DNA of 39,654 nucleotides from NCBI GenBank assembly GCA_003003725.1, contig PVWI01000016.1:1-39654 (forward strand), given 5' to 3'. The notes under the pieces were generated by a model. That model was not told where the DNA came from. It saw only the letters and a list, made by a program, of their open reading frames with translations, and did no database searches. Shown here one piece after another: positions 1-8,479 of the stretch (its first letter is position 1; every line of letters starts with the position of its first letter). This DNA is from a filamentous cyanobacterium Phorm 6 (GTDB lineage Bacteria > Cyanobacteriota > Cyanobacteriia > Cyanobacteriales > Microcoleaceae). Position numbers and translations under genes: made by a program.

Positions 1-145
1 CACTACAAACACCAGTAAGGTTCGTAGTAAGGACTTCAGTCCTTCCAAATCCGAGGACTAAAGTCCTCACTACAAACACCAGTAAGGTTCGTAGTAAGGA
101 CTTCAGTCCTTCCAAATCCGAGGACTAAAGTCCTCACTACAAACC
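1..145. repeat. Tandem palindromic repeat, 67-bp period, about 2.1 copies
   Basis: A 67-bp unit starts at 1, 68 and 135. Each unit holds two small dyads, one built on GGACTTCAGTCC and one on GGACTAAAGTCC, framed by GTAGT/ACTAC. The same core recurs at 16029-16259, 24721-25008, 26471-26532 and 36730-36786, so this is one interspersed family of the genome. The array continues to the window edge, so its full length is unknown. It ends 8 bp beyond the stop codon of the minus-strand exonuclease gene and could fold in that transcript's 3' end. Confidence 0.9.
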
Positions 146-152
146 ATTTTGC

Positions 153-1442
153 TCAAAACGGAATCTCCTCATCTTCATCTTCCACAGTCTTAGCCGTCAT
201 CCGCCAACTCGTAATATACTCGATTTGCACATCAATTTTGTTAATCGCCTCCCCTAACCGCTTTTGGATATATTGAGTCAGCGTCACCATAAAATCCAAC
301 TCAACTCCCGCAGATTGCACAAGTTGACCCAAGCTAGCAAAATCCGCCTTCAAAATCGAGGAACTCGATAACTTAAAATGCGGAGTGTTTCCCTTATTCT
401 GCACTAACATTGCTTTTTTAATTCGTTCTTTCAGATGCTCAACTTCTGAATCCAGCAACTTCCATTCAGGCAAAATTTGTTTGTACCTTTCGCCCAATGC
501 TGTTAAATCTTCAGTAGCAGGTTCCGGCGCAACTTTTTTAGTAGATTTCCGCTGCTGTACGTTGGAATTCAAGCGCCAACTCGCAATATCCTCAACTTCC
601 AAAGATGGATGAGTGATAATTTCCCCTAATTGTTTTTGAATTTCTTTTGTCAGCGTCACCGGAAAATTCAACTCAATTCCCTCAGTTTGCGTTAGTTTCG
701 CCAGAGTCATAAAATCCACTTTCATCGTTATCGAACTGGACAAATCAAAATAAGAAGTATCCTTGATTTGTTGGGCCATCATCCCTGCTTTAAATCGTTC
801 TTTTACTTCAGCAATTTCTGAATCTAGCGGCTTCCACTGAGCTTCTATTTTCTGATATTTTTCCCCCAATGCTCTCAAGTTTTCCGTTGCAGGTTCGGGA
901 TAACATTGGGCAAGAATTTCTAGCAGGCGCTGATGCACTTGAGCTAAATAAACCGCGTCCATCTTGGCATATTCTAGCTGCTTTTGGGTCAGGGGACGCT
1001 TTGCCCAATCGCCGCCCTGTTCTGTTTTATCTACATAAGCAATGCCGCAAAGTGTTTCAATTAATGTTTTGAGCTGTCGATTAGGTAATGGCAGAATGTA
1101 AGCTGGAATTTTTCTCGCCATTTTTAATGTGCAAGTGACATTTTGAGCGTCGTCATTTCCCAGAAATCTGATGTCATAGCTGGAATTGTGCAATACTTTT
1201 TCAATATCTGGATTTACCATGATTTTGTTGACGAAATCTTTTGCCAATTCAGGTTTATCTAATACATCTAGTAAAAAAGTGGCATCTCCCGTCGAGTCTG
1301 TGGAGTCAGCTAACACTTGAATTAGAGATAATCTAGGGTTGGATTTATAGTCTGCTATTTCTGTGTCAACCCACAGGATTTTAGCTTGGGCAAATTTAGC
1401 GATGAGTGCTTTGATGTCGTTTGCTGCTGTTAAATAAGGCAT
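153..1442 (-). CDS. RNase D-like DEDDy 3'-5' exonuclease with duplicated C-terminal module
   Basis: The first 180 residues form a ribonuclease D-type 3'-5' exonuclease domain. The Exo I acids are D26 and E28 in LWVDTEIA, Exo II is D90 in HNSSYDIRF, and Exo III is Y158-x3-D162 in EYAKMDAVYL, which places it in the DEDDy subgroup. These residues bind the two metal ions that hydrolyse RNA or DNA 3' ends. The expected HRDC domain is not recognisable. Instead residues about 182-291 and 306-414 are two copies of a roughly 110-residue module, each starting with PEPATE and ending near SWR. The function of the module is unknown; I infer nucleic-acid binding by position only. The tail is acidic. The gene stands alone on the minus strand, with no clear Shine-Dalgarno before the ATG. 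Family assignment is firm, substrate is not. Confidence 0.85.
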   Translation of the reverse strand: MPYLTAANDIKALIAKFAQAKILWVDTEIADYKSNPRLSLIQVLADSTDSTGDATFLLDVLDKPELAKDFVNKIMVNPDIEKVLHNSSYDIRFLGNDDAQNVTCTLKMARKIPAYILPLPNRQLKTLIETLCGIAYVDKTEQGGDWAKRPLTQKQLEYAKMDAVYLAQVHQRLLEILAQCYPEPATENLRALGEKYQKIEAQWKPLDSEIAEVKERFKAGMMAQQIKDTSYFDLSSSITMKVDFMTLAKLTQTEGIELNFPVTLTKEIQKQLGEIITHPSLEVEDIASWRLNSNVQQRKSTKKVAPEPATEDLTALGERYKQILPEWKLLDSEVEHLKERIKKAMLVQNKGNTPHFKLSSSSILKADFASLGQLVQSAGVELDFMVTLTQYIQKRLGEAINKIDVQIEYITSWRMTAKTVEDEDEEIPF

Positions 1443-1560
1443 TTTTACAGACTTTTGCTATTAACTTTAGGCTTATATTATGCTATAGCAATTATCGGAT
1501 CGATTGTCAATGATCGTATTAAGCTGTTACGCATTTAAACCACTAACGAGACCCTACAAT

Positions 1561-1744
1561 ACTGAAACCCTTGATAAATCTCGTTTTTCCCTAAGTCTAG
1601 ATCCCCCTAAATCCCCCTTAAGAAGGGGGACTTTGAGAAGACTCCTGTCCCCCCCTTCTTAAGGGGGGCTAGGGGGGATCTGGCCTTAATCGTCAAACAG
1701 CATTCTGTGACTGGGTTTGACGTTAAGTTGACACGTTTTGGGCA
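1561..1744. mobile_element. MITE-like element, decayed copy (left end lost)
   Basis: This segment aligns over most of its length with the complete element at 28388-28593. Shared parts are the AAACCC-TGATAAAT start, a strong inverted repeat of ATCCCCCTAAAT against a complementary arm at 1600-1680, the TCGTCAAACAGCA block, and the right terminus TTAAGTTGACAC at 1723-1734 followed by GGGCA. The left terminal repeat, clear in the other copy, is not found here, so this copy is truncated or diverged. No transposase is encoded. It lies in the 443-bp spacer between the exonuclease gene and gyrA. Confidence 0.75.
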
Positions 1745-1846
1745 ATACCGTGTCCTTACAAATATATTTTCAGAATTAGTATTAAATTTTGACCTGTGTT
1801 GGACGCAAAAACTGCGAATAGCCGATCGCACTTTTACCATTCAGCA

Positions 1847-1876
1847 GTAAGGTGCACCGAAGCGCACCCTACAAAC
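1847..1876. repeat. GGTGCRC...GCGCACCCTAC interspersed hairpin
   Basis: A short dyad reading GTAAGGTGCACCGAAGCGCA then CCCTACA. The same type occurs at 17789-17815, 35857-35886 and several times in 38632-38782. It lies 10 bp past the gyrA stop codon and would form a stem in the gyrA 3' end, but there is no T-tract typical of an intrinsic terminator. Confidence 0.7.
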
Positions 1877-1885
1877 TATTAACCT

Positions 1886-4594
1886 TTACTCTTCTGCCGC
1901 TTCCTCAGATTCCGATTCTTCGGCCGATTCCTCACCCGCAGGCGGCACCAAAGCCACAGCTACGATCGAATCATCCTCGTCCAACCGCTGCACCCGTACG
2001 CCAGTTGCAGTCCGGGATTGCGTGGAAATTGCACTCACAGCCTGACGGATAATAATACCTCGGTTGGTAATAATCATCAATTCGTCATCTTCGTTGACAA
2101 TTCGCAGCGCAGCTACCTGATCCTTGCCTTTTTTAGACTTGAATTTAGTAGCAGTCAATCCCTTGCCAGCGCGTCTTTGTAGGCGGAATTGAGAAACTGG
2201 AACCCGCTTACCGTAGCCGTTGGTGGTGATTACCAACACCGAAGGAACTTCGCTGCTAACTGCGGGAATTTCTTCAGCATCTTCGCCTTCAATTTCCTCA
2301 GCTTGCAGTTCTAATTCTTCGTCTTCCAATTCCACATCTTCAGTTTCCAATTCAGCAATTTCTGCCCCTTCAAATTCCGAATCTTCAGTTTCTAACAGAG
2401 CAATTTCTGTCCCTTCAAATTCCGAATCTTCAGTATCAGCAATTTCGGCAACAATTGAACTCGGCAAAATGTCCATGCTGATCAACTCATCGCCCGATCG
2501 CAATTTCATTGATTTCACACCCCGCGTCGCGCGGCCAACAGGGCGCAACTGTTCGTGATTGGTGCGGAAATGAATCGCCATACCTTGGCGCGTACCGATG
2601 ATGATGCTGTCACCAACTTTTGCTCTCCGTACCCAGCGCAATTGGTCGCCTTCTTCTAGAGAAATCGCGATTAAACCATTAGTGCGGATGTTGCCAAAAG
2701 CTGAAAGTGCGGTTTTCTTGATGTAGCCACCGCGAGTCAACATCACCAAGTATTCTTCGCTGGTAAATTCTGTGACTGACACCATAGAAGTGATTTTTTC
2801 TTCTATAGGAATCGGTAACAGTTGCACCACGGGAGTACCGCGGGCAGTCCGGGAACATACGGGGATTTGATAAGCTTTGACAGAGTAAACTACGCCCCTG
2901 TCGCTGAAGAACAGAACACTATCATGATCGCAGCAGGAAAGGAAATGTTCTACTCCATCATCTTCCTTCATTTTCGCGCCTGCTTTGCCGCGAGTAGCGC
3001 GACTTTGGGCCTCGAAAGTGCTGACAGGCATCCGCTTGATGTAGCCTTGCTCTGTGATCAGAATAATTGCTTGTTCGTTGGCAATTAAATCTCTTTCATC
3101 GATTTCTCCTTCAGCGTGTTCAATGATGCTGCGTCTAGGAGTGGCGATTTTGGTTTTGATTTCAACTGCTTCGACTTCAGCGATTTCTAAGATGCGTTCC
3201 CGGCGCGCTAAGATATCTTCCAAATCGGCGATTTTTGTTCGCAATTCTTCGTGTTCTTGCTGAATCTTCTGCGCTTCTAATGCTGTCAAACGCCGGAGCT
3301 GCATTTGCAGAATTGCATCGGATTGCTGTTCGGAAAGACCGTAATTATCGATCAATTCCTGTTTCGCTGCTGCGGAGTCGGCAGCGGCACGAATTAGGTG
3401 AATAATTGCATCTAAGTTGTCTAGGGCAATTAATAAACCTTGCAAAAGATGGTCGCGTTCTTCTGCTTTGCGGAGTTCAAATTGAGTCCGGCGAGTAATT
3501 GTCTCAATGCGGAAGTCGAGGAAGACATTGAGGAATTGGGAGAGCGTCAGTAGTTGGGGTTCCCCATTTACCAGCGCTAACATATTGGCTCCAAAGTTAG
3601 CTTGGAGGGGTGTTTGTTTGTAGAGGTTATTGAGGACGACGCGGGGATAAGCGTCGCGCTTGAGTTCGATCACGATGCGCATTCCGTCTCTATCGCTTTC
3701 GTCGCGAATGTCGGAGATTCCATCTAATCTTTTGTCGTTTACCAGTTCGGCAATTTTTTCAATTAGCGCTGCCTTGTTTGTTTGGTAAGGCAATTCGGTG
3801 ATAATAATTGCTTCTTTGTCGGGGCGGCCGGGATGTTCGATGGTTTCAATGCCGGCGACTCCGCGCATTGTAATCGAGCCGCGCCCGGTGGTATAAGCAT
3901 CGCGAATGCCGCCTCTGCCGAGAATTTGCCCTCCGGTGGGAAAGTCTGGGCCGGGGATGTACTGCATCAATTCCAGGTCGGTAATTCCTGGATTGTGGAT
4001 TAGGGCTAAGAAACCGTCAATTATTTCGCCCAAATTGTGCGGCGGAATGTTGGTTGCCATCCCGACGGCAATCCCGGAGGAACCGTTGAGCAAAATTTGA
4101 GGGATGCGGGCTGGGAGTACCAGGGGCTCTTGCTGCGAACCGTCGAAGTTGTCGCCGAAATCTACTGTTTCGGAGTCGATGTCGCGTAGCAAAGCGTCGT
4201 GAGTCAGGGAGGTGAGGCGACACTCGGTGTACCGCATGGCTGCGGCGGGGTCGTTGTCTACTGAGCCGAAGTTGCCGTGGCCGTTGATTAGACGTTCCCG
4301 CATGGAGAAATCTTGAGCCATCCGCACCAGGGCGTCGTAAACCGCTGTATCTCCGTGGGGGTGATACTTACCCAGCACCTCCCCGACGACGCGGGCGCAT
4401 TTGCGGAATGGTCGATCGGGTGTCAAGCCCAATTCGTTCATGGCGTAGAGAATGCGTCGGTGAACGGGCTTGAGACCGTCCCTAGCATCTGGTAGTGCCC
4501 GACCGACAATTACGCTCATGGCGTATTCCAAGTACGATCGGGACATCTCACCACCCAGATCCGTTGGGATTATCCGCGACTCAGAGATACTCAT
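1886..4594 (-). CDS. gyrA: DNA gyrase subunit A
   Basis: GyrA is the breakage-reunion subunit that, with GyrB, introduces negative supercoils using ATP. The catalytic tyrosine is Y122 in MRYTECRLT, the same number as in E. coli. The quinolone-resistance region reads [16 protein letters not shown], with Thr at the position of E. coli Ser83. The winged-helix, tower and coiled-coil regions run to about residue 500, followed by the beta-pinwheel C-terminal domain. Two things are odd. The blade-1 position of the GyrA-box reads QSRATRG (530-536), whereas a good box, QRRAGKG, sits at 806-812 in what aligns with blade 5. Before that blade lies an acidic insertion (about 716-783) containing a 15-residue repeat beginning TEDSEFEG. 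At 902 residues it is longer than most GyrA proteins. It could be a ParC-like paralogue, but overall similarity favours GyrA. No partner gene is adjacent. Confidence 0.93.
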   Translation of the reverse strand: MSISESRIIPTDLGGEMSRSYLEYAMSVIVGRALPDARDGLKPVHRRILYAMNELGLTPDRPFRKCARVVGEVLGKYHPHGDTAVYDALVRMAQDFSMRERLINGHGNFGSVDNDPAAAMRYTECRLTSLTHDALLRDIDSETVDFGDNFDGSQQEPLVLPARIPQILLNGSSGIAVGMATNIPPHNLGEIIDGFLALIHNPGITDLELMQYIPGPDFPTGGQILGRGGIRDAYTTGRGSITMRGVAGIETIEHPGRPDKEAIIITELPYQTNKAALIEKIAELVNDKRLDGISDIRDESDRDGMRIVIELKRDAYPRVVLNNLYKQTPLQANFGANMLALVNGEPQLLTLSQFLNVFLDFRIETITRRTQFELRKAEERDHLLQGLLIALDNLDAIIHLIRAAADSAAAKQELIDNYGLSEQQSDAILQMQLRRLTALEAQKIQQEHEELRTKIADLEDILARRERILEIAEVEAVEIKTKIATPRRSIIEHAEGEIDERDLIANEQAIILITEQGYIKRMPVSTFEAQSRATRGKAGAKMKEDDGVEHFLSCCDHDSVLFFSDRGVVYSVKAYQIPVCSRTARGTPVVQLLPIPIEEKITSMVSVTEFTSEEYLVMLTRGGYIKKTALSAFGNIRTNGLIAISLEEGDQLRWVRRAKVGDSIIIGTRQGMAIHFRTNHEQLRPVGRATRGVKSMKLRSGDELISMDILPSSIVAEIADTEDSEFEGTEIALLETEDSEFEGAEIAELETEDVELEDEELELQAEEIEGEDAEEIPAVSSEVPSVLVITTNGYGKRVPVSQFRLQRRAGKGLTATKFKSKKGKDQVAALRIVNEDDELMIITNRGIIIRQAVSAISTQSRTATGVRVQRLDEDDSIVAVALVPPAGEESAEESESEEAAEE
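2248..2449 (-). repeat. In-gene 45-bp minisatellite encoding acidic 15-residue repeats in gyrA
   Basis: Within gyrA residues about 716-783 the motif [15 protein letters not shown] occurs twice in direct succession and a third, diverged unit begins TEDVELED. At the DNA level this is a 45-bp period, so unit gain or loss keeps the frame. The segment is almost entirely Glu, Asp and small or hydrophobic residues, and is placed between two pinwheel blades. Confidence 0.8.
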
Positions 4595-5018
4595 AGGTTG
4601 AAAAACTCCGTTAAAACTTTAGATTTGGCCGCTATAAATCCCAAAAATCCGATAAAATCGATTTGGATTCAGTAGCTCTGTCAAATATTGCAAATTACTC
4701 CTAAAATTATATCACAATTTGTCTTGAAATTTATCGAAAAGTCCCCAGAAAAATTAATGCACGAAACAAGCACAATTAGTAATTTGGTAGTTGGTGATTT
4801 AGTCATCAATTGGGAAAACCTAAAAAGTTTGTTTTAGGCAGACAGCAGAAGGCATTGCTAAGGATTTTTTCGGGCATACAAAAAAGAGAATGGGTGCTTG
4901 AATTCTCCAATTATTTAATCTAAAGTCTAAAACTTGTGCTGAGCCCTGCGGCGGAGTATCTAAAATCGAAAATCGATCGACCATCTAAAATCGAAAATAT
5001 AAAATATAAAATCTGCTG
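4595..5018. other. 424-bp divergent spacer between gyrA and the deacetylase gene
   Basis: An AT-rich spacer that should hold the promoters of both divergent genes. Repeated ATCTAAAATCGAAAAT-like words lie at about 4960-5010, just before the deacetylase start. I see no ORF, no clear -35/-10 pair that I would defend, and no RNA gene. Confidence 0.5.
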
Positions 5019-5942
5019 ATGCTACCCGTCATCTACTCCGAAGATTTCTTGCTACACAAGACTGGAATGCTTCACCCAGAGCGACCAGAACGTTTAACGG
5101 CGATCGCCAATGCTCTCTTAGCTGCTCCCTGGGCCGATCGCCTTGAGTGGCAACTGCCCACCCCAGTAGCCGATCGCGAACCAGAACTGTTCTCGGCGAT
5201 CAAAAAAGTTCACGCGCCAAGATACATCAAAGAAGTCGAACATTTGGCTCGTCGGGGAGGTGGCTACCTCGACGGTGACACGCCGATTTCTGCGGAAAGT
5301 TACGATGTAGCGCTCCTGGCGGCGAGTGCTTGGCTCGATGGGGTCGATCGAGTCCTAGCAAGAAACGAACCCGCTTTTGTGCTGGCTAGGCCACCGGGAC
5401 ACCATGCTGAGAGTGCGCGCGCGATGGGATTTTGCTTGTTTTCCAATGCTGCGATCGCCGCTCACTACGCCCTGGAACAGCCGGGAATCAACCGCGTCGC
5501 AGTCCTCGACTGGGACGTGCACCACGGTAACGGCACTCAAGCGTTGGTGGAAAACTGCCGCCAAATTGCCTACTGTTCCCTGCACCAATCTCCCTGCTAT
5601 CCGGGAACCGGAGATGCTGACGAGCGCGGCAGCTACAACAACGTGCTGAACATTCCCCTGTATCCGGGCGGCGGGATAGCCGAATACCTGAAAGCCTTTG
5701 AATCTCAAGTTGTACCATTTTTGTCAAATTTCAAACCGGATTTGTTGATTGTCAGCGCCGGTTACGACGCTATTGCGTCCGATCCGCTGGCGAGTATGAA
5801 TCTGGCGCCGTCAGATTTCGGTACTTTCACCGGATATTGCCTACAAATCACTCGCCGCATCGCCTTTGGTTTGGAGGGCGGTTACGCGCTGAAAGAGTTG
5901 GCGGAGTCGGTGGTGGCGACTATTGATCGATGCCTTAATTAG
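5019..5942 (+). CDS. Histone deacetylase superfamily (AcuC/HdaH-type) zinc amidohydrolase
   Basis: The 307-residue protein matches zinc-dependent deacetylases of the arginase/HDAC fold. The charge-relay histidines are H128-H129 in RPPGHHAE. The zinc ligands are D166 and H168 in LDWDVHHGNG and D250 in SAGYDA. The catalytic-site tyrosine is Y289 in LEGGY. The early HPERPERL motif (19-26) is also typical. All active-site residues are present, so an active enzyme is expected. In bacteria such proteins deacetylate acetyl-lysine proteins, acetylpolyamines or related small amides, and the sequence alone does not say which. There is no signal peptide, so it is cytoplasmic. It is transcribed alone, divergently from gyrA. 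Confidence 0.92.
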   Translation: MLPVIYSEDFLLHKTGMLHPERPERLTAIANALLAAPWADRLEWQLPTPVADREPELFSAIKKVHAPRYIKEVEHLARRGGGYLDGDTPISAESYDVALLAASAWLDGVDRVLARNEPAFVLARPPGHHAESARAMGFCLFSNAAIAAHYALEQPGINRVAVLDWDVHHGNGTQALVENCRQIAYCSLHQSPCYPGTGDADERGSYNNVLNIPLYPGGGIAEYLKAFESQVVPFLSNFKPDLLIVSAGYDAIASDPLASMNLAPSDFGTFTGYCLQITRRIAFGLEGGYALKELAESVVATIDRCLN

Positions 5943-6044
5943 CTGGAAATTTGTCAGACGTTGAGAAGGGGTTAGGGCGGGATTGAGAGCGATGGCGGCC
6001 GATCGCGAAAGTTGAGATTTGCCGATTTTCGCGATCGGTCTTCT

Positions 6045-6122
6045 TCCCGAATTCCATCTTCCCTCTTCCCGAATTCCATCTTCCCTCTTCCTTCTTCCAT
6101 CTTCCCTCTTCCCTCTTCCTTC
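6045..6122. repeat. Polypyrimidine short tandem repeat (CTTCC/CATCTTCC type)
   Basis: Interleaved copies of CCGAATTCCATCTTCCCTCTT and shorter CTTCCCTCTT words form a strand-biased C/T tract of about 80 bp. It ends exactly where the CRP-like palindrome begins. Slippage would make its length variable. Confidence 0.8.
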
Positions 6123-6138
6123 TGTGACAACCATCACA
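6123..6138. promoter_or_regulatory. CRP/SyCRP1-type cAMP receptor protein binding site
   Basis: The sequence TGTGACAACCATCACA fits the TGTGA-N6-TCACA consensus of cAMP receptor proteins at all ten fixed positions. A TTGACA lies at 6160-6165; if it is a -35 box, the start site would be near 6195-6200 and the site would be centred about 65-70 bp upstream, a usual activating position for CRP and for cyanobacterial SyCRP1. The -10 box is weak. The downstream gene is the 62-residue protein at 6312. Two adenylate cyclase genes lie elsewhere in this window. Confidence 0.65.
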
Positions 6139-6311
6139 AATTTAAAAGATCCAAGTCACTTGACATCACAGTCTCGGTCACAGATTTGTAGCGTAAAAAT
6201 CACACCGTGTCAATGTTTTCGATCGCATAAATCGGCGTTCGCACAGAGCATAATAGAGCTATAACAAGCCTGTGGAAATTTTATCTGTCTCAATCAATTA
6301 GGAGGTTTATT

Positions 6312-6500
6312 ATGTCAATATCCCAGATGACACTCGAAGAGTTATTTGGTCAGGTCATGTTCTCCAGCGTCGTAACTCGCCACGACCGGAGACAGCTCAG
6401 ATCCGCACTCCTAGAAAGAACGCTGAATGAAGATGAGTATGCCATCATCAACCGACTGCTGTACAATGTGCGTCGCGGTTGGGTAAAAATTGTCGATTAA
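6312..6500 (+). CDS. Small conserved-type cyanobacterial protein, 62 residues
   Basis: A compact protein, rich in Arg, Leu and Glu, starting MSISQMTLEELFGQV and ending RRGWVKIVD. It has no Cys pair, signal peptide or membrane segment, and looks helical. AGGAGG at 6300-6305, six bases before the ATG, is one of the strongest ribosome-binding sites in the window. The upstream region carries the CRP-like site, so cAMP control is a fair inference. An 18-bp perfect palindrome (6514-6531) follows the stop codon. I recall similar short proteins in other cyanobacteria but cannot name a family or function. Confidence 0.8.
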   Translation: MSISQMTLEELFGQVMFSSVVTRHDRRQLRSALLERTLNEDEYAIINRLLYNVRRGWVKIVD

Positions 6501-6513
6501 AGACGCGGCACCC

Positions 6514-6531
6514 AACTCCCGATCGGGAGTT
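6514..6531. repeat. 18-bp perfect palindrome after the 62-residue gene
   Basis: AACTCCCGATCGGGAGTT is self-complementary throughout and begins 14 bp after the stop codon at 6500. It is followed by AAAAG, not a T-tract, so it is not a standard terminator. It could protect the transcript's 3' end or bind a protein. Confidence 0.6.
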
Positions 6532-6695
6532 AAAAGTAGAACTTGCCACCTCCGAAAGTTTTTCGTATTTAATACTGGGATCGACTGTTTGATGTGTTTG
6601 AAAGCGGTGTTAATTATTCAAATCGAGATCGACATCAGCTTATAGGTAGAGATAATTATAAAATAACAGGTTTCGGGTGCATCTCTACTGGTTAA

Positions 6696-6756
6696 AAAAT
6701 TATGAGTTTTGAGTTGCTAACTTCCAAGTTAGAATTAACTCAAAACTCATAATTTT
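6696..6756. repeat. Long near-perfect hairpin (20-bp plus 7-bp stems)
   Basis: The outer arms 6696-6715 and 6737-6756 are perfectly complementary over 20 bp. Inside, CTAACTT and AAGTTAG (6717-6732) pair around a two-base loop. The two stems are separated only by a 1-by-4-base internal loop. The outer arm is AT-rich and the 3' end reads AATTTTGGG. It sits alone in the 492-bp spacer 6501-6992, which otherwise holds no gene I can support. It could be a terminator working in both directions, a MITE relic or a structured RNA. Confidence 0.7.
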
Positions 6757-6992
6757 GGGAAGTTGAAATGTGAGATTTGAGATCGGAAAGACTGAGGGCG
6801 ACCGGGTGGGGAACCGCGATCGAGTTGAGATTTTTTCAACGGTTATCAAAAATTAAAACTATCAGCAGTTTCCCGTTGAGGAGGAATGTGCGATCGCCAC
6901 AAGCACAGGAAGTCGGAATGTGCGATCGTCCATTCCGGCAAATTCAGCCCAGAAGTGTCAAAATATTAACAACCAGTTCATCCTTAAAATAT

Positions 6993-8015
6993 ATGGCTCC
7001 CGCCGTTTTAATTGAAAATCTTCAGAAACGCTACGGCACCGTAGAAGCCGTTAAAGATGTTTCCTTCAAGGTAGAACCGGGGGAAATATTTGGTTTGCTA
7101 GGCCCCAACGGTGCAGGCAAAACCACCACCCTGCGGGTACTTTGTACATTGAGCGCGCCCGATAGCGGACGTATTGAAGTTTCTGGCATTTCAGCAGTCA
7201 GTCAGCCGAGAATGGCCAGACAGAAACTCGGCTACGTCGCCCAAGAAGTCGCTCTCGATAAGGTGCTGACTGGGCGCGAACTCCTGCAATTGCAAGCGGC
7301 GCTTTACCATTTACCGCGCCACACGATTAAAGGGCGGATTGACGAAATGGTGAAACTCCTGGGTTTGGAGGAGTGGGAAAATAAAAAGACGGGCACTTAT
7401 TCCGGCGGTATCCGCAAGCGCCTCGACTTGGCTGCTGGGTTGCTTCACCAGCCGGATGTTTTGGTGTTAGACGAACCGACTGTGGGGCTCGATATTGAAA
7501 GTCGGTTGGTGGTGTGGGATTTCCTGCGGCGCTTGCGGGAGGAAGGTACGACGGTTTTGATTACCAGCCATTATCTCGAAGAAGTGGATGCTTTAGCCGA
7601 TCGCGTGGCGATTATTGACAAGGGTACAGTAATTGCACAGGGTACGCCGGAGGAGTTGAAAAATCGGGTTGGGGGCGATCGGGTGACTTTGCGAATTCGG
7701 GAATTTTCGCCACTGGAAGAAGCCCAAAAAGCCCAAGCTTTAATGCAATCTCTGCCTTTTGTACAAGAAGTAATTATCAACAGCGCCCAAGGAAATTCCC
7801 TCAATTTGGTAGTGAGTGCCCAAAGTGACGCGCTTGTGAGCATTCAGCAAGCATTGAAAGATGCGGGACTTCCTACTTTTGGGATTGCTCAATCTCGGCC
7901 GAGTTTGGATGATGTGTATTTGGCCGCGACTGGTAAAACTTTGTTGGATGCGGAGTTGGCTGCTGCTAGCAACCGCGATTTGAAGGCCGAGCAAAAGGCT
8001 GCGATGCGATCGTAG
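6993..8015 (+). CDS. ABC-2 type exporter ATP-binding protein (DrrA-like)
   Basis: This is the nucleotide-binding subunit of an ABC exporter. From the ATG at 6993, Walker A is GPNGAGKT (37-44), the signature is YSGGIRKRL (136-144), Walker B is VLVLDEP (156-162) and the H-loop histidine is H193. The C-terminal 100 residues resemble the extension of DrrA-type ATPases. An open frame continues upstream to 6777, but the protein family starts at MAPAVLIENL and the upstream segment carries spacer-like HIP1 DNA, so the shorter start is chosen. The expected partner permease is not next door; a fitting DrrB-like permease lies at 14604-15494, beyond an accessory cluster. The substrate is unknown. Confidence 0.92.
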   Translation: MAPAVLIENLQKRYGTVEAVKDVSFKVEPGEIFGLLGPNGAGKTTTLRVLCTLSAPDSGRIEVSGISAVSQPRMARQKLGYVAQEVALDKVLTGRELLQLQAALYHLPRHTIKGRIDEMVKLLGLEEWENKKTGTYSGGIRKRLDLAAGLLHQPDVLVLDEPTVGLDIESRLVVWDFLRRLREEGTTVLITSHYLEEVDALADRVAIIDKGTVIAQGTPEELKNRVGGDRVTLRIREFSPLEEAQKAQALMQSLPFVQEVIINSAQGNSLNLVVSAQSDALVSIQQALKDAGLPTFGIAQSRPSLDDVYLAATGKTLLDAELAAASNRDLKAEQKAAMRS

Positions 8016-8036
8016 TTTAGTTTAGGTGGTTATGGG

Positions 8037-8081
8037 CGATCGCACTTTTTTAGATGTGAAGAAAGTGGCGATCGTTTTTTT
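8037..8081 (+). terminator. Rho-independent terminator of the ABC ATPase gene
   Basis: CGATCGCACTTT pairs with AAAGTGGCGATCG with a single bulged base, followed directly by seven Ts. It begins 21 bp after the ATPase stop codon. The stem contains a HIP1 octamer. It insulates the exporter gene from the toxin-antitoxin pair that follows. Confidence 0.75.
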
Positions 8082-8140
8082 AGCTATAATCTTAAGAGTG
8101 AATCGAAAAATACGATCGTAATTTTGGGAGATATTAATAA

Positions 8141-8470
8141 ATGAATCTTGTTTTGGAAGTTGAAGCGCCTCCTTTCCGAGAAGATACAACAGGTGCTATT
8201 CGGGTGGGAAACTCAAGGGTTTTGCTGGAATTGGTGATTCGAGCTTTTCAGGATGGTGCGTCGCCGGAATCAATTGTGCAGCGTTATTCAACTGTATCAT
8301 TGTCCGACGTTTATAGTGCGATCGGCTATTATCTCCGACACCAAGAAACAGTAGAAGCTTATCTCAATTATCGCGAGCAATTAGCAGATTCCGTCCGTCA
8401 GCGTTTGTTGGATATTCAACCCGATCTCAGTGTTGTGCGATCGCGCTTGTTAGCCCAAAAAAAATCTTGA
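8141..8470 (+). CDS. DUF433 family antitoxin
   Basis: A 109-residue protein with a DUF433-type helix-turn-helix region, including IRVGNSRVLLELVIRAFQDG (about 22-41), GASPESIVQRY and LSDVYSAIGYYLRH. DUF433 proteins are usual partners of DUF5615 PIN-like toxins (the VapB45/VapC45 group), where they neutralise the nuclease and probably repress the operon. The next gene, 9 bp downstream, is exactly such a toxin. TATAAT at 8085-8090 is a likely -10 box, and GGGAG at 8126-8130 is the ribosome-binding site. Confidence 0.85.
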   Translation: MNLVLEVEAPPFREDTTGAIRVGNSRVLLELVIRAFQDGASPESIVQRYSTVSLSDVYSAIGYYLRHQETVEAYLNYREQLADSVRQRLLDIQPDLSVVRSRLLAQKKS

Positions 8471-8479
8471 GGGTTAACT

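Noticed and set aside
2220-2558. Serine-rich plus-strand ORF
   Set aside because: It is the antisense reading of the acidic repeat in gyrA; Glu/Asp codons read as Ser on the other strand.
6777-6992. N-terminal extension of the ABC ATPase
   Set aside because: ABC ATPases of this type begin near MAPAVLIENL; the upstream codons give a basic, unstructured sequence rich in HIP1 DNA.
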